Assembly: GCA_003132905.1 (NCBI GenBank)
Contig: PKZC01000241.1
Coordinates: forward strand, 23,341 to 31,987
DNA: 8,647 nt
DNA from: Bryobacterales bacterium
GTDB lineage: Bacteria; Acidobacteriota; Terriglobia; Bryobacterales; Bryobacteraceae
Direction of reading: 5' to 3'
Position numbers and translations under genes: made by a program. This document shows positions 5,331 through 8,647 of this stretch, in pieces. The number at the start of each line of letters is the position of its first letter. Position 1 is the stretch's first letter. The notes beneath the pieces were generated by a model. That model saw only the letters and a list, made by a program, of their open reading frames with translations, did no database searches and was not told the origin of the DNA.

Positions 5331-6752
5331 TCAGCTCGCAATAGGTGGCCGGCGCTTGTGCCAATCGGTACGATCCTGAAATGTCTTTCCGATCGCGAGC
5401 AACATGTTTTCAGAGAACGGCGAACCTACCAGTTGCAGGCCCATTGGCATGCCATTGGCAAAACCACACGGCAGAGATAGCGCCGGAAGGCCGGCCAGAT
5501 TGCCCGCCGGGATTAGCGCGCCGAACGCTGGCGTAGGACGGTCGTTCGCACGTCGATCCAGCGGTTGAGTGATCTTCGGCGCGGGATCGAATCGCGTGGG
5601 GGCGATGAGTACATCCGTAGTCGAGAGCAGATCGCGGAAGGCTTCTTGCAGTAGCGAACGGATGCGCATCGCTTTCAAATAGTCTTTCGCTGGAATTTCC
5701 AGGCCGGCTTTCAGTCCAGCGATCTGATGTTGATCGACGAGCTGATCCACGTTGCCGCTCTTGATCAGCGTTTCGAATATCGCAGAGCCTTCGGCGGAGA
5801 TGATGGTGGTAATCAGAGGACCATAAGGAAAGTCGGGCAGCTTGGCTTCGGTGACTTGCACGCCCATGGAGCGGATGATTTCGAGTGCTTTCGCATAGTC
5901 GGCGCGGGCGGCGGGGTCCACGCCTTCGGTGAAATCTGCGGGCGCCCAACCGACGCGAACGTCTTTGAGATCGCGGGCGAACTGCGGCGTGTAGTAGAAG
6001 CTTTTGCGCGCGGATGCGGGATCGTCGTAGTCGGCGCCCGCAATGGCCTCAAGCACCAGTCCGCAATCCTCCGCCGAACGGCAGATCGGTCCGATCTTGT
6101 CGAGCGTCCAGGACAGCGCCATCGCTCCATGCCGCGAGACCAAGCCGTAGGTAGGGCGCAATCCGGTGACGCCGCAGAACGCGCTCGGTGTGACAATAGA
6201 GCCGGATGTTTCAGACCCGAGCGCATATGTGACCAGCCCGGAAGCAACCGCGATGGCCGGGCCGCTCGACGACCCTCCCGACCAGCGCGTGTTGTCCCAA
6301 GGATTTAAGCCCGGGCCCGTTAGCGATGCGCTGGCATATCGATAGCTAGGGCCGCCGGCCAGTTCCACCATCGCAAGCTTGCCCGTAAGCAAACCGCCGT
6401 GCTTCTGAATACGCGCGAGCACATTTGCGGTGTGATCGAAAACCTGATCGGCGTACGGCTTCGCGCCCCACGTGGTGGGATGTTTCGCGTAAGCCAGCAG
6501 ATCCTTGGCGCCAAATGGAATGCCTTGCAAGGGGCCGCGAAGCCGGTCGCGCTTCAGATCGCCATCCACTTCCTTGGCGTCACGCAGCACGTCCTTGCGC
6601 AGCGAAAGCGCGAGCGCGTTGTAGCGCGGGCCGATGCTTTCCAGCCGATCGCAGAAAGCAGTAGCCAGTTCGTGCGCCGAGAATTCCTTCTTGATGAGCT
6701 TACGGTTGATTTCGGCGATGCCCGCAAAAAAGATGTCGTCCGAAATGCTCAT
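5331..6752 (-). CDS. Amidase-signature (AS) family hydrolase (473 aa)
   Basis: AS enzymes hydrolyse amide bonds with a Ser-cisSer-Lys triad, and all three are present: K83 in P-F-G-A-K-D-L-L, the cis-Ser around S161 in S-G-G-S-S-S-G, and the nucleophile S185 in E-T-S-G-S-I, 24 residues later as in GatA. The signature continues into F-C-G-V-T-G-L-R-P-T-Y-G. Length fits the family. It is GatA-like but probably not the tRNA amidotransferase subunit: T-S-G-S-I-V replaces the usual T-G-G-S-I-R and no gatB or gatC is nearby. There is no signal peptide and no clear Shine-Dalgarno; the ATG was chosen because it opens directly into conserved sequence. It lies 7 bases after a small Tat-signal gene, so the two are probably co-translated. 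Substrate unknown. Confidence 0.88.
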   Translation of the reverse strand: MSISDDIFFAGIAEINRKLIKKEFSAHELATAFCDRLESIGPRYNALALSLRKDVLRDAKEVDGDLKRDRLRGPLQGIPFGAKDLLAYAKHPTTWGAKPYADQVFDHTANVLARIQKHGGLLTGKLAMVELAGGPSYRYASASLTGPGLNPWDNTRWSGGSSSGPAIAVASGLVTYALGSETSGSIVTPSAFCGVTGLRPTYGLVSRHGAMALSWTLDKIGPICRSAEDCGLVLEAIAGADYDDPASARKSFYYTPQFARDLKDVRVGWAPADFTEGVDPAARADYAKALEIIRSMGVQVTEAKLPDFPYGPLITTIISAEGSAIFETLIKSGNVDQLVDQHQIAGLKAGLEIPAKDYLKAMRIRSLLQEAFRDLLSTTDVLIAPTRFDPAPKITQPLDRRANDRPTPAFGALIPAGNLAGLPALSLPCGFANGMPMGLQLVGSPFSENMLLAIGKTFQDRTDWHKRRPPIAS

Positions 6753-6759
6753 GGCGTCG

Positions 6760-6975
6760 TTAGGGTTTGAACGTCGTAGCAGGCTCGGCGGCCATAGGCA
6801 GCGGAAATTTGTCGAGCTGATCCGCGTTGTCGCGCAGCTGAGCTCGCGAGGCTTTCAGTTCTTCGTCGGGATTCGCGGGCAGCGCTTGCGGAAGAGTTGG
6901 CGCTTGAGGGCGAGCCAGCAAGACCGCGGAAGTGGAAAGCGCGGCGGCGAGTTCACGGCGCGTGAACTTACTCAT
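6760..6975 (-). CDS. Small twin-arginine-signal protein preceding the amidase (71 aa)
   Basis: The N-terminus reads M-S-K-F-T-R-R-E-L, a twin-arginine motif, followed by an Ala-rich hydrophobic stretch (~10-21), then a Pro-rich linker and a probable short helix (~36-55) before the end M-A-A-E-P-A-T-T-F-K-P. If the leader is removed, only ~45 residues remain, too few for an enzyme. I recognise no domain. The ATG at 6975 has only a weak AGAG upstream. It sits 35 bases after the aroDE stop and 7 bases before the amidase. From memory, similar small Tat proteins precede amidases in other Acidobacteria, which would fit an export partner or accessory subunit; alternatively it is the detached signal region of a once-longer amidase. 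Real gene likely; function unknown. Confidence 0.68.
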   Translation of the reverse strand: MSKFTRRELAAALSTSAVLLARPQAPTLPQALPANPDEELKASRAQLRDNADQLDKFPLPMAAEPATTFKP

Positions 6976-7010
6976 AGACTCTAGTGTAGTGCAGTCGCGC
7001 GCTTAGCTGA

Positions 7011-8540
7011 CTAACAGGCGGGCGCGAGCGCTTCGATGGCAGCCTTTTCCATAACCGATCGCGGCGCGGATCCGCCGGTCCAGATTTCGAACTGGCGGCT
7101 GGCCTGTTCCAGAAACATCTGCAATCCGGAAATGACGGCTGAACCCTGCGACGCGGCGTGTCGCAGGAGCGTTGTTTCTAGCGGGTTATATACCATGTCG
7201 AAGACCAGCTCGGCTGGGATTGCATCGGGGAAGAAACAGGCTTCCGGATGAGGCAGCATTCCGAGCGGCGTGGCGTGGACTAAGGCGTCGAACCTGCGGC
7301 CGTTCAGCTGTTCCCGCAACAGAGATTCAGCACCACAGGCGCGGGCCAGCGATCGCACGCGATCGGGATTGCGGCCGACGATGGAAACCTTAGCGCCGCT
7401 GCCGACCAGCGCATACGCAGCACTCCGGGCGGCTCCCCCATTGCCAACCACCAGCACCGACGATTTCGAAAGGCGCAGCTTCCGGGACAAAGGGATGGTG
7501 ACGGCGTCGGCATCGGTATTTCCGCCGCGCCACTTGCCCGCTTTTTTCCAAACCGTATTTACGGCGCCAATGCGGCGCGCCAGAGGATCAATCACATCGA
7601 GATACCGGATGATTTTCTGCTTGTGTGGAATGGTGACGCTGAAGCCGGCTATCGGCAGCGATTCGGCCAGGATAAAGAAATCTTTCAACTGCGCGGGTTG
7701 GACCAGGAATGGAAGATACACCGCGTCGATGCGGTGCGCCTGAAAGGCTCGATTGTGTACCGCCGGAGATATGGAATGGCGCACCGGATCGGCGATGACG
7801 CCATAGATCTTGGCCGCGCGCGAGAATTTCTCAACCCGATAAAGATTGCGCAGCACGCGAGCGCTTACCTGGCCGGAAGCCGTGCCTTCGGAAGCATTCG
7901 GCGCGGCGTAGGTAAACATGCCGCCCCACGCGGTGGCCAGGACGCGCGTGGGAAATCCGGTTTCGCCCATCGCCAGCACGATCAGCGGCGTACGGGGATG
8001 GGACTTTGTAAGCGCAAGAATGCGGGAATTGTCGGAAGGCTTGCGGGCCGTGGTGACGATCTTGTAGCCGTCGGCGGGAATTCGCAGCATGCGGCGCAAC
8101 ACAACTTCGGGTGAGGGCGTGCCGTCATAGTTGTGGTACGACAGCATCAGTTTACCTTTTCCGCGTAGCGCCTCCAAGCGCGGGCCCGCGTTCTCGGCGC
8201 TTTCGATCTCTATATCCACGGCGCGCGCGCCCGCGTCCAACGCGGCATTCAGAATGCGAATCTGATCTTCGACACTACCGTTGAACTTTCCGTGATTCTG
8301 ATGGCGGCGGCAGGTGGCCAGGATGCAGCAATCCGGATGCGCGGCGAGAAACTTGCGGATAACGGCGATGCCCTGTTCGGGTGCGGTCAGGTAGTCCAGA
8401 CGAAATTCGAAAAAGGATTCTCCGGCGTTAATTTCGCGGCGCGTATGTTCCAACAGCTTTTGCGCGTCGGGAAAACCCATGGCAATGCAGATCCGAGGTA
8501 GCGAAGATGGATGCGACATGAGCGCGGGAGGAAACAGCAT
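7011..8540 (-). CDS. aroDE: Bifunctional 3-dehydroquinate dehydratase / shikimate dehydrogenase
   Basis: The fusion carries two consecutive steps of the shikimate pathway towards aromatic amino acids: 3-dehydroquinate to 3-dehydroshikimate to shikimate (NADPH). Residues ~14-235 are a type I dehydratase: E45/R47 in F-E-F-R-L-D, catalytic H136 in S-Y-H-N-Y, Schiff-base K160 in D-G-Y-K-I-V, R199, and Q224 in S-G-Q-V. Residues ~245-505 are AroE: H-S-I-S-P-A-V-H-N (~255-263), catalytic K307 in T-I-P-H-K-Q and D343 in G-N-T-D-A-D, G-A-V-N-T (~325-329), the dinucleotide motif G-N-G-G-A-A-R (~366-372) and G-L-Q-M-F (~472-476). T198 and T220 stand where serine is usual in bacterial AroD. The same domain order occurs in plant DHQ-SDH. 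Starts at 8540 or 8519 are both possible; neither has a Shine-Dalgarno. Confidence 0.93.
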   Translation of the reverse strand: MLFPPALMSHPSSLPRICIAMGFPDAQKLLEHTRREINAGESFFEFRLDYLTAPEQGIAVIRKFLAAHPDCCILATCRRHQNHGKFNGSVEDQIRILNAALDAGARAVDIEIESAENAGPRLEALRGKGKLMLSYHNYDGTPSPEVVLRRMLRIPADGYKIVTTARKPSDNSRILALTKSHPRTPLIVLAMGETGFPTRVLATAWGGMFTYAAPNASEGTASGQVSARVLRNLYRVEKFSRAAKIYGVIADPVRHSISPAVHNRAFQAHRIDAVYLPFLVQPAQLKDFFILAESLPIAGFSVTIPHKQKIIRYLDVIDPLARRIGAVNTVWKKAGKWRGGNTDADAVTIPLSRKLRLSKSSVLVVGNGGAARSAAYALVGSGAKVSIVGRNPDRVRSLARACGAESLLREQLNGRRFDALVHATPLGMLPHPEACFFPDAIPAELVFDMVYNPLETTLLRHAASQGSAVISGLQMFLEQASRQFEIWTGGSAPRSVMEKAAIEALAPAC

Positions 8541-8626
8541 AACACAGGGGGGAGGGGCTGGTGATCGGTGGCTAGCGAGCGAACGTGTAGGATAGGCTGG
8601 GCTTTTATCTTCGCCCCAACCAACGC
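8541..8626. other. Intergenic region upstream of aroDE
   Basis: This stretch precedes the aroDE start and should hold its promoter, but I see no convincing -35/-10 pair. TTGGGG and TATCCT on the minus strand are the closest, spaced 19 bases apart, which is poor. A G-rich run (8547-8556) lies near the start codon. No gene is apparent. Confidence 0.4.
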
Positions 8627-8647
8627 ATTCTGAATTCTGGCTTCTGA
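8627..8647. repeat. Tandem 7-base repeat, three visible copies, running off the window
   Basis: The last 21 bases divide exactly into three heptamers: ATTCTGA, ATTCTGG and CTTCTGA, consensus (A/C)TTCTG(A/G). The preceding seven bases do not fit, so the array starts here and continues past the edge. Tandem heptamers in intergenic DNA are known in some bacterial groups, for example the short tandemly repeated repetitive sequences of cyanobacteria; I believe similar ones occur in Acidobacteria, from memory. No function is visible. Confidence 0.5.

Noticed and set aside
5727..6308. Plus-strand frame of about 190 codons opposite the amidase
   Set aside because: Antisense to the conserved amidase signature; no domain and no ribosome-binding site seen.
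5331..6752. Calling the amidase GatA (tRNA amidotransferase subunit A)
   Set aside because: The triad is shared by all AS enzymes; the GatA-typical T-G-G-S-I-R is altered and no gatB/gatC is present, so only the family is supported.
8560..8647. Promoter for aroDE
   Set aside because: The best hexamers are weak and 19 bases apart; not enough to call.

Overview
The window looks like chromosomal DNA from a GC-rich bacterium, most likely an acidobacterium (Bryobacter/Solibacter-like or a related soil lineage). This placement is inferred from three things: a fused 3-dehydroquinate dehydratase/shikimate dehydrogenase gene, a tiny twin-arginine protein paired with an amidase, and a zinc-ribbon/DUF4178 + DUF350 + membrane spermidine-synthase operon. 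No rRNA, tRNA, CRISPR array, insertion sequence or phage gene is visible. Nearly all of the window is coding; the only non-coding stretch over 40 bases is the last 107 bases at the right edge.

Left half, plus strand (1-4614): a tightly packed five-gene operon entered mid-gene. It encodes (i) a DUF4178 membrane protein whose N-terminal zinc ribbon is cut by the window edge, (ii) a 61-residue one-pass membrane peptide with a basic tail ending Gly-Gly-Lys, (iii) a 67-residue two-pass DUF350 protein, (iv) a spermidine synthase (SpeE-type aminopropyltransferase) with an N-terminal membrane domain of about seven helices, and (v) an FAD-dependent amine-oxidase-superfamily protein with a Tat-like leader. 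Stop and start codons overlap or lie within 22 bases, which implies co-translation. The set reads as an envelope-linked polyamine module: SpeE adds aminopropyl groups, the flavoprotein may oxidise an amine, and the small membrane proteins could be scaffold, channel or substrate. The donor-making gene (speD) is not in the window and would be expected upstream. This is the best candidate here for an incompletely described system.

Centre, minus strand (4622-5295): a toxin-antitoxin pair in reversed order, with a PIN-domain ribonuclease first and a ribbon-helix-helix antitoxin second, overlapping by 4 bases. An imperfect inverted repeat just before the toxin start is a candidate operator. The antitoxin converges on the polyamine operon with only 7 bases between the stop codons.

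Right half, minus strand (5331-8540): a bifunctional shikimate-pathway gene (aroD-aroE fusion), a 71-residue Tat-signal protein of unknown role, and an amidase-signature hydrolase without its own signal peptide. Gaps of 35 and 7 bases suggest possible co-transcription. The right edge (8627-8647) holds three tandem copies of a 7-base unit that runs off the window.
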